A program made the position numbers and the translations under genes. The notes under the pieces are model-generated. The model had not been told where the DNA came from and searched no databases. It was given only the letters and a program-made list of their open reading frames with translations. From Arthrobacter pascens (GTDB lineage: Bacteria > Actinomycetota > Actinomycetes > Actinomycetales > Micrococcaceae): 64,000 nucleotides of DNA. This document shows positions 45,184-56,105 of this stretch, in pieces (the first letter of the stretch is position 1; each line of letters starts with the position of its first letter). The stretch is from positions 1,736,001-1,800,000 of the forward strand of contig NZ_JAUSWY010000001.1 of the NCBI RefSeq assembly GCF_030815585.1. Reading direction: 5' to 3'.

Positions 45184-47136
45184 CTACCAGATACTGACGC
45201 GTTCCTCGTGCGGCATCCACATGCCGTCCTCTTCCGTCACGCCAAAGGCCTCATGGAAGGCGTCCAGGTTTTTGGCGATGGCATTGGTCCGGAATTCGTT
45301 GGGGGAGTGCGGATCGGTGGCCAGCCTGCGGACGGCTTCCTCGGCCCTGATCACCTGGCGCCAGCCGGCGGCCCAGGAGGCAAAGAAGCGCTGCTGGCCC
45401 GTCAGCCCGTCCAGCACTTCCGGCTCTTTGCCGTCCAGGCTGATGAGGTAGGCCTTGTAGGCGATGGTCAGGCCACCCAGGTCGCCGATGTTTTCCCCGA
45501 GTGTCAGCTTGCCGTTGACGTTATGCCCGGGCGCCGCATACGGGGACAGGGCGTCGTACTGCGCAACCAGCTTGGCGGTCAGTTCCTCAAAGGCCTTGCG
45601 GTCCTCCTCGCTCCACCAGTTCCGGAGGGCGCCACCGCCGTCGAACTGCGAACCCTGGTCGTCAAACCCGTGGCCGATCTCGTGGCCGATGACGGCACCT
45701 ATCCCGCCGTAGTTGACGGCGTCGTCGGCGTCCGCCGTAAAGAACGGCGGCTGCAGGATGGCGGCCGGGAAAACGATCTCGTTCAGCATCGGGTGGTAGT
45801 AGGCGTTCACCGTCTGCGGCGTCATCAGCCATTTGTTGAGGTCAACCGGTTTGCCCACCTCATCCAAATGCCGGTCGACGTCGGCGTTGTGTGCCCGCTC
45901 GACATTCCCCAGCAAATCCGTGGGGTCAATCTCCACCGCGGAGTAGTCAATCCACTTGTCCGGGTAGCCGATCTTGGCGCGGAAGGCGCCCAGCTTCCGG
46001 AGCGCCTCGGCCTTCGTCTCCTCACCCATCCACTCAAGGCCCATGATGCTCTGGCGGTACGCCTCAATCAGGTTGGCCACAAGCGACTGCATGCGCGCCT
46101 TATGGGTTTCGGGGAAATGCCGGGAGACATAGATCTGTCCTACCGCTTCTCCCAGTGCCGCTTCAACGACGCCGACCCCTCGCTTCCAGCGATCCTTGTT
46201 CCGGGGGGTGCCGCTGATGGTGGTGCCGTAGAAGGCAAAGTTGGCGTCCACAAAGGCGGAGGAAAGGTAGGGTGCGGCCGCGCCGATGACCCGCATGGCC
46301 AGCCATTCCTGCCAGGTGGCCAATGGTTCCGACTTCAGCAGCCCGGCAGCACCGCTGAAGAAATCCGGGGTGCTGACCACGATTTCCTGCCGTTTGTCGG
46401 CATCGATGCCGGCCGCTTCGAACCACGTGCCGAGCAGCGGGAACAGGGACAACGCCTCTTCAGCGGTCCTGAGGTTGTAGGTCTTTTGCGGGTCCCGCAG
46501 CGTGACGTTGTCCCAGTGGTGGGAGGCCAGCTTTGTCTCCAAGCCGACAACCCTGCTGGCCGCCGCCTCTGCGTCCTGCAGGCCGGCGAGGTTGAACATG
46601 CTGCGCACGTGGTTGCCGTAGGCAGCGACCATCGGAGCGAATTTTTCTTCGCGGTAGTAGGACTCGTCGGGCAGGCCCAGGCCTCCCTGACCGGTGTAGA
46701 GCAGGATGCGGTCCGGGTTTCCCGCATCCGGTGCAGGGTAGATGTAGAAGAGCCCAGACACGTCCGCCCTGAAGAGCCGCCCTGCCAAGGCGATCAGCTC
46801 GGGAATGGTGGTTGTGGCAAAGACATCTGCCAGCCGCTGCCGGATAGGCTCCATGCCCTTGGCCTCGACGGTGGCCTCGTCCATGAAACTGTTGTAGAGT
46901 TCACCGATTTTCCGTTCGATTCCGCTGGCCCCTTCGGCCTTGGCCGCTGCCTCCTCGATAATGTCCCGGACCGCGATCTCGGCGCCGTCGCGCAGGGCCG
47001 TGAAAGTTCCCTCCAGCGGACGGTCATCGGGTATTTCGGTGGCTTTGAGCCACGCCCCGTTCACATGCTGGTACAGGTCATCCTGCGGGCGGACGCTCTG
47101 GTCTATGTTGGACAGGTCAATCCCCGAGATGGGCAC
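45184..47136 (-). CDS. pepO: M13 family zinc metallopeptidase (PepO-like)
   Basis: A 650-residue oligopeptidase of the neprilysin family. The zinc motif is HEIGH at 485-489, the third ligand E548 lies in GENIGDLGG, and the substrate motif NAYYHPMLNEIVFP is at 444-457. No signal peptide or membrane helix is present, so it acts in the cytoplasm. The C-terminal CxxW of secreted members is VSIW. GTG 47136 follows AAGGAG by 6 bases. Length is normal. The gene is divergent from leuA. Confidence 0.92.
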   Translation of the reverse strand: MPISGIDLSNIDQSVRPQDDLYQHVNGAWLKATEIPDDRPLEGTFTALRDGAEIAVRDIIEEAAAKAEGASGIERKIGELYNSFMDEATVEAKGMEPIRQRLADVFATTTIPELIALAGRLFRADVSGLFYIYPAPDAGNPDRILLYTGQGGLGLPDESYYREEKFAPMVAAYGNHVRSMFNLAGLQDAEAAASRVVGLETKLASHHWDNVTLRDPQKTYNLRTAEEALSLFPLLGTWFEAAGIDADKRQEIVVSTPDFFSGAAGLLKSEPLATWQEWLAMRVIGAAAPYLSSAFVDANFAFYGTTISGTPRNKDRWKRGVGVVEAALGEAVGQIYVSRHFPETHKARMQSLVANLIEAYRQSIMGLEWMGEETKAEALRKLGAFRAKIGYPDKWIDYSAVEIDPTDLLGNVERAHNADVDRHLDEVGKPVDLNKWLMTPQTVNAYYHPMLNEIVFPAAILQPPFFTADADDAVNYGGIGAVIGHEIGHGFDDQGSQFDGGGALRNWWSEEDRKAFEELTAKLVAQYDALSPYAAPGHNVNGKLTLGENIGDLGGLTIAYKAYLISLDGKEPEVLDGLTGQQRFFASWAAGWRQVIRAEEAVRRLATDPHSPNEFRTNAIAKNLDAFHEAFGVTEEDGMWMPHEERVSIW

Positions 47137-47253
47137 GGAAGCTCCTTCGTGTGACGTGCCGCGGCCGGCGCGGGCACCGGCGCGGCGTCTGCATGGTGGA
47201 CGTTACGGGAGATGTTGCTCCTTCATCTTACGCACGCGTGTTACTCTCAAATG

Positions 47254-47310
47254 GTGCGCGCAGAACACCTTCTTCTTAGCTGCCGCGGCGAGGCCTCAGA
47301 CGCGATCTAG
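47254..47310 (+). CDS. leuA leader peptide
   Basis: Starting at GTG 47254 it encodes MRAEHLLLSCRGEASDAI; an ATG one codon earlier would also be in frame. Three successive CTT codons occupy 47269-47277. The first residues MRA and the LLLS block are the same as in the leuS leader at 16943. TTACTC lies 7 bases before the GTG as a possible -10 for a leaderless transcript. It precedes leuA by 80 bases, so it is probably a leucine-sensing attenuation peptide. Confidence 0.7.
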   Translation: MRAEHLLLSCRGEASDAI

Positions 47311-47332
47311 CGCAAGGCCACCCTCGCTGCGG
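47283..47332 (+). promoter_or_regulatory. Stem-loop downstream of leucine codons in the leuA leader
   Basis: CCGCGGCGAGG (47283-47293) pairs with CCTCGCTGCGG (47322-47332), 11 pairs including one G-U. It starts 6 bases after the CTT run, so a ribosome stalled there would open it. The following GGAGTTTGTGTT is only weakly T-rich, so terminator or ribosome-access control are both possible. Confidence 0.45.
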
Positions 47333-47366
47333 AGTTTGTGTTGCCCGGCCACCCTTTCAGATTTGA

Positions 47367-49130
<1,764 letters not shown>

Positions 49131-49147
49131 GCCGGCGAAGCGCCGTT

Positions 49148-49180
49148 CGGTTGCGCGCCGGGATTCCCGGCGCGCAACCG
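49148..49180 (+). terminator. Hairpin after leuA
   Basis: A perfect 15-base stem with a 3-base loop ATT. It has no T-tract, so it may be a T-less actinobacterial terminator or a stabilising structure. Confidence 0.6.
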
Positions 49181-49229
49181 TACGCACGTGGATGATCCGC
49201 TTTCCCGGAAGACAGTGCGAAGATTAACC

Positions 49230-49982
49230 GTGGTCCAACAATCATTTGCCGCCCGCGCGTACCGCGATGACGCCGTCGTGCTGCGGACCCACAAACTGGG
49301 TGAGGCAGACCGCATCATCACCTTGCTGACCAAGCACCACGGGCAAGTCCGGGCTGTGGCCAAGGGTGTCCGGCGGACCAGCAGCCGGTTCGGTGCCAGG
49401 CTGGAGCCGTTTATGGTCGCTGACCTCCAGCTGGTGTCCGGACGCAGTCTGGACATCGTTACACAGGCTGTCGCCAAAGGTGCGTACGGCGGAAATATTG
49501 CCGCCGACTACGGACGGTATACGGTGGCTGCTGCCATGACAGAGACCGCCGAAAAACTTACTGACGTTGACGGTGAAGCCGGCACGGCGCAGTACAACCT
49601 GCTGGTCGGTGCCTTGGCTTCCCTGAGCCGGGACGAACACACCCCTGGCCTGATCCTTGATTCGTATCTTCTGCGTGCCCTGGCAACCGGCGGCTGGGCG
49701 CCGAGCTTCACGGTGTGCGCCCGCTGCGGTACGCCTGGTCCGCATACTGCCTTCTCGGCGCCGCTGGGGGGCATGGTCTGCGGTGACTGCCGGCCGCCTG
49801 GCTCTCCTGCTCCGGCTGCGGGAACCGTGGTTCTGCTTGGTGCGCTGCTGACGGGGGACTGGCCGACGGCGGACGCTTCCTCCCCGGTTCACCGGCGGGA
49901 AGCTGCCGGACTGGTTGCCGCCTACCTGCAGTGGCACCTTGAACGTGTCCTGAAATCCTTCAAACATGTGGAGCGTAGCTGA
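49230..49982 (+). CDS. recO: DNA repair protein RecO
   Basis: A 250-residue protein. The N-terminal OB fold has [19 protein letters not shown] and [16 protein letters not shown]. The C-terminal part has a zinc finger of two CxxC pairs (CARC and CGDC). RecO loads RecA with RecR on SSB-coated DNA. GTG 49230 is preferred over GTG 49188, which lies too close to the leuA hairpin and has no ribosome site. uppS follows after 2 bases. Confidence 0.9.
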   Translation: MVQQSFAARAYRDDAVVLRTHKLGEADRIITLLTKHHGQVRAVAKGVRRTSSRFGARLEPFMVADLQLVSGRSLDIVTQAVAKGAYGGNIAADYGRYTVAAAMTETAEKLTDVDGEAGTAQYNLLVGALASLSRDEHTPGLILDSYLLRALATGGWAPSFTVCARCGTPGPHTAFSAPLGGMVCGDCRPPGSPAPAAGTVVLLGALLTGDWPTADASSPVHRREAAGLVAAYLQWHLERVLKSFKHVERS

Positions 49983-49984
49983 CA

Positions 49985-50824
49985 GTGGTCCTGGGAAAAA
50001 AGAACAACCCTGCACGGAAGCGGACCAACCCGGTGATTGCGCCCTATCCCCACCCTTCCGGTGCCGTGGCCCCGACGATTCCCGCCGAATTCGTTCCGCG
50101 GCACGTCGCCATCGTGATGGACGGCAACGGCCGCTGGGCGAACCAGCGCGGGCTGCCGAGGATAGAGGGCCACAAGGCCGGTGAACCTGCGCTCCTGGAT
50201 GTGATGGCCGGTGCCATCGAGCTGGGCATCGAGTACGTCAGCGTCTATGCGTTCTCGACGGAGAACTGGCGACGCTCGCCGGAGGAGGTGCGCTTCCTGA
50301 TGGGTTTTAACAAGGATGTGTTACGTCGGCAGCGGAACCAGCTGGATGAGTGGGGCGTGCGGGTGCGGTGGTCCGGCCGCAGGCCCAGGCTCTGGGGATC
50401 TGTCATCCGGGAACTTGAAGAGGCCCAGGACTACACTGCCGGCAACAGCACCTGCACGTTAACCATGTGTGTTAATTACGGCGGCCGCGCCGAGATTACG
50501 GACGCGGTGTCCGCCATCGCCGCGGAGGTGGCTGCGGGAAGGCTGAAAGCCGGAGCCATCACCGAGAAGACCATCCAGAAGTACCTTGACGAACCGGACT
50601 TGCCCGATGTGGACCTGTTCCTGCGGAGCTCCGGGGAGCAGCGGCTGTCCAACTTCCTGCTCTGGCAGTCCGCATACGCAGAGTTTGTCTTTATGGACAC
50701 ACTCTGGCCGGACGTGGACCGCCGGACCCTGTGGGACGCCGTGGAAATCTATGCCCAGCGGGACCGGCGTTACGGCGGAGCGGTGGATGCGGCCCCGTTT
50801 TCCTCGGGACCCGGGTCCGCATAA
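49985..50824 (+). CDS. uppS: Isoprenyl transferase (undecaprenyl diphosphate synthase type)
   Basis: A 279-residue cis-prenyltransferase. The diphosphate-binding VMDGNGRWA is at 44-52 with Asp46, followed by [11 protein letters not shown] and the C-terminal [20 protein letters not shown]. It makes the long-chain lipid carrier for cell-wall synthesis. The start is GTG 49985, 2 bases after recO. Its last 55 bases overlap a convergent hydrolase gene. Chain length specificity cannot be read from the sequence. Confidence 0.93.
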   Translation: MVLGKKNNPARKRTNPVIAPYPHPSGAVAPTIPAEFVPRHVAIVMDGNGRWANQRGLPRIEGHKAGEPALLDVMAGAIELGIEYVSVYAFSTENWRRSPEEVRFLMGFNKDVLRRQRNQLDEWGVRVRWSGRRPRLWGSVIRELEEAQDYTAGNSTCTLTMCVNYGGRAEITDAVSAIAAEVAAGRLKAGAITEKTIQKYLDEPDLPDVDLFLRSSGEQRLSNFLLWQSAYAEFVFMDTLWPDVDRRTLWDAVEIYAQRDRRYGGAVDAAPFSSGPGSA

Positions 50825-51840
50825 CCGCGCAGCCAGCGCGCCAACCGGGCATAGGCATCGGTCCGTATCTTGGGTGGCGACAGGAAAACATCGTGTAATG
50901 CGCCGTCGATCCGTTCCACCGTGACCGTGCGCCCAAGAGTCAGAGCCCGGAGGGCGATGATGTTGACGTCAAGGACGGCGTCCGTCCGGCGCATTTCCTC
51001 GGTCCAAAACGGGCCGTTGGCGCTGCCACCCGATAACAGGACCAGAATGGGGATCTCGATGCCCAGGCCCCGCGCCACCTTGGCGTGACCGGTAAGGACG
51101 GCGTTCAGCCAGCCGGCCCGCAGCGGGAAGGCCATTGGCGGCCTGAACCGGTCGTCAAGTGTCCATTCGCCGTCGGCGGAGCTGCTGATGGTCCGCCAGT
51201 AGAAGCCCCGCTCGGGTAGGCGGAGGACCGCCTCAGGGCGGAAGCGGGCCACCGGACCCACCATGGTTGAGGCCGCACGCCGCACCAGCGAACTGCCATG
51301 GATTTCGAGCCAGGGGCTGTTCAATACCAGCTGCGCCGCGGCTCCGGGGTGGTTGCTCACCCAGAGGGCGGCCACCAGGCCACCGGTGGAGTGACCCATC
51401 AGCGTGAGCATGGGCGGCCGGTCCGGCGCTACCTCGGTACGCTCCGTTCCGGGGTCACCGTCCTTTGCGTGGCGGACATCGGCTCCGATGATGCCAATGG
51501 CTTTGCTGATCTCCGCGTCGTAGTCAGCCAGGTCCGCCACAAAGCCGCCGGGCGTGTCTGGGCGGAGGCTCCGGCCGTGGTTATGCATGTCGAGTGCGTA
51601 GAACTCGTACCCACTGCGGCTCCAGAACTGGGCGAGGTCGACGTTGAAGAAATAGTCGCTCCATCCGTGAAGGAACAGCACGGTCCGGCGGCGGCCGGTA
51701 ACGGGGATGGGCTCCTGCCCCACCGGCCGGAACCGCACGAGGGTCGCTGTACGCTCCAGGCCGTCGTTGCCTGCTGCCCGGAACGTGCACGCTTCGAAGC
51801 CGTCACCGAGGATGTCGGGCTGCCAGTTCATGCTGGTCAT
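50770..51840 (-). CDS. Alpha/beta hydrolase (monoacylglycerol lipase-like)
   Basis: A 356-residue protein. [12 protein letters not shown] is the oxyanion segment, the nucleophile Ser151 is in [12 protein letters not shown] and the His is in [11 protein letters not shown] near the end. It looks like a serine lysophospholipase or monoacylglycerol lipase. ATG 51840 or 51831 could start it. Its 3' end overlaps uppS by 55 bases on the opposite strand, so the two transcripts must overlap. Confidence 0.82.
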   Translation of the reverse strand: MTSMNWQPDILGDGFEACTFRAAGNDGLERTATLVRFRPVGQEPIPVTGRRRTVLFLHGWSDYFFNVDLAQFWSRSGYEFYALDMHNHGRSLRPDTPGGFVADLADYDAEISKAIGIIGADVRHAKDGDPGTERTEVAPDRPPMLTLMGHSTGGLVAALWVSNHPGAAAQLVLNSPWLEIHGSSLVRRAASTMVGPVARFRPEAVLRLPERGFYWRTISSSADGEWTLDDRFRPPMAFPLRAGWLNAVLTGHAKVARGLGIEIPILVLLSGGSANGPFWTEEMRRTDAVLDVNIIALRALTLGRTVTVERIDGALHDVFLSPPKIRTDAYARLARWLRGYADPGPEENGAASTAPP

Positions 51841-51986
51841 GGCTTCATGCTAGCCCGCCCTCCCTACTCCTGAGCCGGATCGGCCTGGCACTTGACGCCT
51901 TGACCCCTCCGGCCGCCGGCCATACCCGAAAGGGCTCGTTGCGTCCCGGGTTTGGTCTGTACCGCCCAAGACGGAAAACTAGAGGC

Positions 51987-53057
51987 ATGCGCGTATATCC
52001 CACATTCTTCAGGCTGGCCTTTTCATGGATGGACGCCGAACGCGCCCACAAAATCGGGTTCAAGGGGATCAGGCTCGCACATACCTCCGGCGCGGGACGG
52101 CTCCTGCAGAAGTTCACGGCCCCGGCACAGTCACTGCAGACGACCGCCTTCGGGCTGACATTCCCGTCCCCTTTCGGACTCGCGGCAGGTTTCGACAAGG
52201 AAGGCCACGGAATCGAGGCACTCACCGAGCTTGGCTTCGGACACGTGGAAGTAGGAACCATCACCGGCCAGGCCCAGCCGGGCAACGAGAAACCGCGCCT
52301 CTTCAGGCTCATCCAGGACCGCGCAGTGATCAACCGGATGGGCTTCAACAACGACGGCGCGGCCGCTGTTGAGTCACGGCTCAAGGCATCCCGTGCCGCC
52401 CTGCAGCGCAAGCACCCCCACGTGCGTCCCGTGATCGGAGTGAACATCGGGAAGAGCAAGGTGGTCGAACTCGACGATGCCGTGGGCGACTACCTGATCA
52501 GCGCACGGAGCCTGGCTCCGGCCGCGGATTACCTCGTGGTCAATGTGAGCTCGCCCAATACGCCCGGGCTACGGCTCCTCCAGGACGTTGAGACGCTTCG
52601 TCCGCTGCTGACCGCGGTAGGGGAGGAGGCAGACAGGTCGGCAGGCCGGCATGTTCCATTGCTGGTCAAGATTGCCCCGGACCTGAGCGACGAAGATATC
52701 GACGACGTCGCCCGGCTGGCGCTGGACCTGAAACTGGATGGCATTATTGCCACCAACACCACCATCTCGCGGACCGGGCTTACCTCTCCCGCAGAAAAGA
52801 TAGAAAAGTGCGGGGCCGGAGGTTTGTCCGGGGCGCCGCTCAAGCAGCGTTCCCTGGAAGTCCTCCGCCGGCTCAAGGATGCCACCGGGGACGCGATCAC
52901 CTTGGTGGCCGTCGGCGGCGTCGAGACCGCCCAGGACGTCCAGGACCGGCTGGACGCTGGAGCAACCCTGGTCCAGGGGTACACGGCTTTTCTCTACGAG
53001 GGTCCTTTTTGGGCTGCACGGATCAACCGGGAGCTGGCCAAAAACCGCCGGATCTGA
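51987..53057 (+). CDS. pyrD: Dihydroorotate dehydrogenase (quinone), class 2
   Basis: A 356-residue FMN enzyme of pyrimidine synthesis, oxidising dihydroorotate to orotate with quinone as acceptor. The N-terminal membrane-associating helix part FFRLAFSWMDAERAHK marks class 2. NVSSPNTPGLR has the catalytic Ser, and VAVGGVETAQDV binds FMN phosphate. ATG 51987 is chosen because the family starts MRVYPTFFRL; the upstream part of the longer frame is not conserved-looking. A strong terminator follows. Confidence 0.93.
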   Translation: MRVYPTFFRLAFSWMDAERAHKIGFKGIRLAHTSGAGRLLQKFTAPAQSLQTTAFGLTFPSPFGLAAGFDKEGHGIEALTELGFGHVEVGTITGQAQPGNEKPRLFRLIQDRAVINRMGFNNDGAAAVESRLKASRAALQRKHPHVRPVIGVNIGKSKVVELDDAVGDYLISARSLAPAADYLVVNVSSPNTPGLRLLQDVETLRPLLTAVGEEADRSAGRHVPLLVKIAPDLSDEDIDDVARLALDLKLDGIIATNTTISRTGLTSPAEKIEKCGAGGLSGAPLKQRSLEVLRRLKDATGDAITLVAVGGVETAQDVQDRLDAGATLVQGYTAFLYEGPFWAARINRELAKNRRI

Positions 53058-53068
53058 CTGGGCACAGG

Positions 53069-53110
53069 AACAGCAAAACCCCGGCAATCGGACGCCGGGG
53101 TTTTGCTGTT
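53069..53110. terminator. Bidirectional terminator after pyrD
   Basis: A 17-base perfect stem, 53069-53085 with 53094-53110, with an 8-base loop. An A-rich side and TTTT serve both strands; it lies between two convergent genes. Confidence 0.9.
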
Positions 53111-53153
53111 GCTGAATCACAGGACGCGGATGGGGGAGCACCCGCCGAAATGG

Positions 53154-53756
53154 TCAGGCCGGGTAGTCCCCGCGCTTGACCAGTGGCTTGGGCAGCCGGA
53201 GTTTGCGGAACTGCAGCGCGCGCATGGAGCCATACCAGACAGTGCCGCGTTCCACCTCGCCGAACTTCTCCGTCAGCCTCTTGCGGAGCTTGCGGGAAAG
53301 AATGAAGACGTCGACGAACACGGCCAGGAACATCACCCAGAAACCGCCCAGTACATAGATCATCTGTTCGCTCGAGGCGGGCACCAGCAAGGAAATGATG
53401 ACAAAGAGCAGGGCGCCGAACATGAGGTATTCGCCAAGGCTGAGGCGGGCATCCACGTAATCACGGGCAAATCGCTTCTGTGGTCCCTTGTCACGGAGCG
53501 GCAGGAACTTCTCGTCGCCGGTATCCAAGGCCTGGCGCATTTTTAGCCGCTGGTCCTGGACGGCCTGGCGTTCGGCGGCCTTGGAAGCCTTTCGGTCCTC
53601 CGGCACCAGCGGCCGCTTGCGCGCCGCTTCCTGGGCTCTGCGCTTGGGCGTAGGCACACCCTTGCCCGCTGCGGCATCCTGCCGGGCGGCCGCTTCAGCG
53701 GCCTGCTGGTCTATTGATTCTTGCGCCGATGGCGCTTCCTTTTTACGTCCGAACAC
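53154..53756 (-). CDS. DUF3043 membrane protein
   Basis: A 200-residue protein from GTG 53756 (MFGRKKEAPSAQ). A charged N-terminal half, rich in Arg, Lys, Ala and Glu, is followed by RDYVDARLSLGEYLMFGALL and two membrane helices near 125-170, then a basic tail. This is the actinobacterial DUF3043 pattern; function unknown. TATTCT 6 bases before the GTG suggests a leaderless mRNA. The longer frame to 54257 overlaps the M20 gene and is a shadow. Confidence 0.82.
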   Translation of the reverse strand: MFGRKKEAPSAQESIDQQAAEAAARQDAAAGKGVPTPKRRAQEAARKRPLVPEDRKASKAAERQAVQDQRLKMRQALDTGDEKFLPLRDKGPQKRFARDYVDARLSLGEYLMFGALLFVIISLLVPASSEQMIYVLGGFWVMFLAVFVDVFILSRKLRKRLTEKFGEVERGTVWYGSMRALQFRKLRLPKPLVKRGDYPA

Positions 53757-53922
53757 CTGAACAGAATACCTTGCGGCAGGACGGCCCCTGCCCGCTGGCC
53801 GCCCCTGTGGCGCCCGTGCCCTGTTCCCGTACGCCATCGTTGAAATTCCGACGCCGGCCCGGCCAGTCGGGTCTGTTGCATGTGGGTGCCGGTAGTGTTG
53901 CGGCGCAGGTATTGTTTTCGCC

Positions 53923-55368
53923 ATGACGTCAACTCCATCTGCAACCCCGCACGACTCCAGCAGCCGTAACGCCAGCAGTTCCGAGGGCGTCATCGATGGG
54001 CAGGGACTGCGGAGTGCCGTCGACCGGTCCTTCGGTGCCACGCTGGTGCAGCTCGAGGAGCTTGTTGCCATTCCCGGCATCGCCTGGCCGAGTTTCGATC
54101 CAGCGCCACTGGAGCGAAGTGCGCAGGCGGTGGCGGACCTGCTGCGTGCTGCCGGCCTCGACGATGTACAGGTTTTGCGGTCCGACAAGAACGACGGCTC
54201 CCCGGGCGGCCCGGCCGTTGTGGCCCGACGGAAGGCCGCTGAAGGTAAGCCGACCATCCTTCTCTATGCCCACCATGATGTTCAGCCGCCCGGCGATCCT
54301 GCCCTGTGGCAGACGGAGCCGTTTGCCGCCGTCGAAAAGGACGGCAGGCTCTACGGCCGCGGTGCCGCAGACGACAAGGCGGGAATCATGGCACACGTGG
54401 CGGCCTACGCTGCGGTCACGGAGGTCCTGGGCGAGGAACTGGGCCTCGGCGTGACCTTCTTCTTCGAGGGAGAGGAGGAAGCCGGATCGCCCACCTTCCG
54501 ATCCTTCCTGGAAGTCCACCGCGAGCTGCTCCGGGCAGACGTGATCGCAGTTGCCGACTCCAGTAACTGGAAGGTCGGCATTCCGGCCCTGACCACCAGC
54601 CTGCGCGGCCTGGTGGATGGAACCATCGAGGTGCAGGTCTTGGAGCACGCCGTCCACTCGGGCATGTTCGGCGGTCCTGTGTTGGACGCCCCGACGCTTT
54701 TGTCGCGGCTGATCGCCACCCTCCACGATGCCGAAGGCAACGTGGCCATCCAAGGCCTCGTGTCCAGTGACAACGTCACGGTGGACCTCACCGAAGCCGA
54801 ATATCGGGCCGATGCGTCAGTGCTCGACGGCGTCCGGCTGGCTGGATCGGGCACCATTGCGTCACGCCTCTGGACCAAACCTGCCCTGTCCATCATCGGT
54901 TTTGACGCGCCGGGCGTGGACGTGGCATCGAACACGCTGCTGCCACGGGCGCGGGCAAAATTCAGCCTCCGCCTGGCCCCGGGGCAGGTGCCCGCCGAGG
55001 CAATGGAGGCTGTGCGGCAGCACGTTGAGGCCAACGCACCGTTTGGTGCGAAGGTGGTGTTCATCCCAGGGGAAAGCGGAAGCTCCTTCCTCACGGACAC
55101 GTCGTCCAAGGCTGCTTCGCTGGCAATGTGGGCACTCGGGGAGGCCTGGGGGGTGCCCGCAGTGGAAATGGGGATTGGCGGATCAATTCCGTTCATTGCC
55201 GACCTCATGGAGGTCTATCCGGATGTGCAGATTCTTGTGACCGGTGTTGAGGATCCGGATTCCCGGGCGCACAGTGCCAACGAGTCGCTGCACATCGGAG
55301 ACTTCAGGAACGCCGTGGTAGCGGAAGCCCTGCTGCTCGCCAGGCTGAACGCTGACGGCCTCGCATGA
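53923..55368 (+). CDS. M20 family dipeptidase
   Basis: A 481-residue zinc peptidase. Metal ligands are visible in YAHHDVQPPGD, RGAADDKAG, EGEEEAGSP, VADSSNW and RAHSANESLH. A dimerisation domain lies between about 230 and 360. It cleaves dipeptides or related N-acyl compounds in the cytoplasm. TATTGT about 7 bases before ATG 53923 suggests a leaderless transcript. Substrate unknown within the family. Confidence 0.9.
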   Translation: MTSTPSATPHDSSSRNASSSEGVIDGQGLRSAVDRSFGATLVQLEELVAIPGIAWPSFDPAPLERSAQAVADLLRAAGLDDVQVLRSDKNDGSPGGPAVVARRKAAEGKPTILLYAHHDVQPPGDPALWQTEPFAAVEKDGRLYGRGAADDKAGIMAHVAAYAAVTEVLGEELGLGVTFFFEGEEEAGSPTFRSFLEVHRELLRADVIAVADSSNWKVGIPALTTSLRGLVDGTIEVQVLEHAVHSGMFGGPVLDAPTLLSRLIATLHDAEGNVAIQGLVSSDNVTVDLTEAEYRADASVLDGVRLAGSGTIASRLWTKPALSIIGFDAPGVDVASNTLLPRARAKFSLRLAPGQVPAEAMEAVRQHVEANAPFGAKVVFIPGESGSSFLTDTSSKAASLAMWALGEAWGVPAVEMGIGGSIPFIADLMEVYPDVQILVTGVEDPDSRAHSANESLHIGDFRNAVVAEALLLARLNADGLA

Positions 55369-55423
55369 TTTTCCGGTCCTCCGGGAACAACCGTCGTGAG
55401 CCCATGGTTACGTCAGGAGTTAG

Positions 55424-55455
55424 AGCTACACGTCTGACCGACGTAGCATGTAGCT
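55424..55455. promoter_or_regulatory. Inverted repeat upstream of the Fe-S carrier gene
   Basis: AGCTACA (55424-55430) and TGTAGCT (55449-55455) surround an inner ACGTC...GACGT pair. TATAGC follows as a possible -10. It lies about 75 bases before the Fe-S gene and could be a regulator site. Confidence 0.4.
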
Positions 55456-55530
55456 ATAGCCCATACCGTTCCGTAGGGGCAGGCACCGCTCTCGCGGCGC
55501 CGCCAGGACCGTCCTAAGAAGGTAGGCCAA

Positions 55531-55920
55531 ATGAGCACCGCAACAAATGAGAACAGCACCGAAACCACCAGCGCTGCCGGGGAAGAACTGGCCGCCCACG
55601 AGGTCAACCTGACAGACGTGGCCGCAGGCAAGGTACGCAGCCTCCTCGAGCAGGAAGGCCGGACCGACCTTCGCCTCCGGGTCGCCGTGCAGCCCGGCGG
55701 CTGCTCCGGCCTCATTTACCAGCTCTACTTTGACGAGCGGCTCCTTGAGGGTGACGCTGTCCGTGATTATGACGGCGTTGAAGTTGTAGTGGACAAGATG
55801 AGCGTGCCCTACCTCAGTGGCGCCAGCATCGACTTCGAGGACACCATCTCGAAGCAAGGCTTCACCATCGACAACCCGAACGCCGGCGGTTCCTGCGCTT
55901 GTGGAGATTCGTTCCACTGA
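55531..55920 (+). CDS. erpA: A-type iron-sulfur cluster carrier (ErpA-like)
   Basis: A 129-residue protein with the three conserved Cys of A-type carriers, C58 in PGGCSG and C122 and C124 in SCACGDSF. It accepts and hands Fe-S clusters to target enzymes. The first 25 residues are a polar extension. AAGAAGG lies ahead of ATG 55531. It is near ctaC and the respiratory genes, a common actinobacterial place for it. Confidence 0.92.
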   Translation: MSTATNENSTETTSAAGEELAAHEVNLTDVAAGKVRSLLEQEGRTDLRLRVAVQPGGCSGLIYQLYFDERLLEGDAVRDYDGVEVVVDKMSVPYLSGASIDFEDTISKQGFTIDNPNAGGSCACGDSFH

Positions 55921-56105
55921 TCCGGTCTTTTCGCCCGGTGCCGGCGCCTGGCGTCCGTCCGTCAAAACGGCACGGAACCACGACGCCGACATGTGGGCGA
56001 AATGCCCGGGGGAGCGGTAAGCTCTACACCGAGTAGTAAAACTTTTAGTGTGCCCGGGAAGCTAACGGCTGCCCGTGCAACAGCAACAAGTAGGAAGGGC
56101 CGTCT

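Noticed and set aside
45208..47154. Plus-strand open frame of 648 codons opposite the M13 peptidase gene
   Set aside because: Its length mirrors the real gene and the sequence has no family features; a shadow.
53757..54257. N-terminal extension of the DUF3043 protein
   Set aside because: It overlaps the divergent M20 peptidase gene and looks like its antisense.
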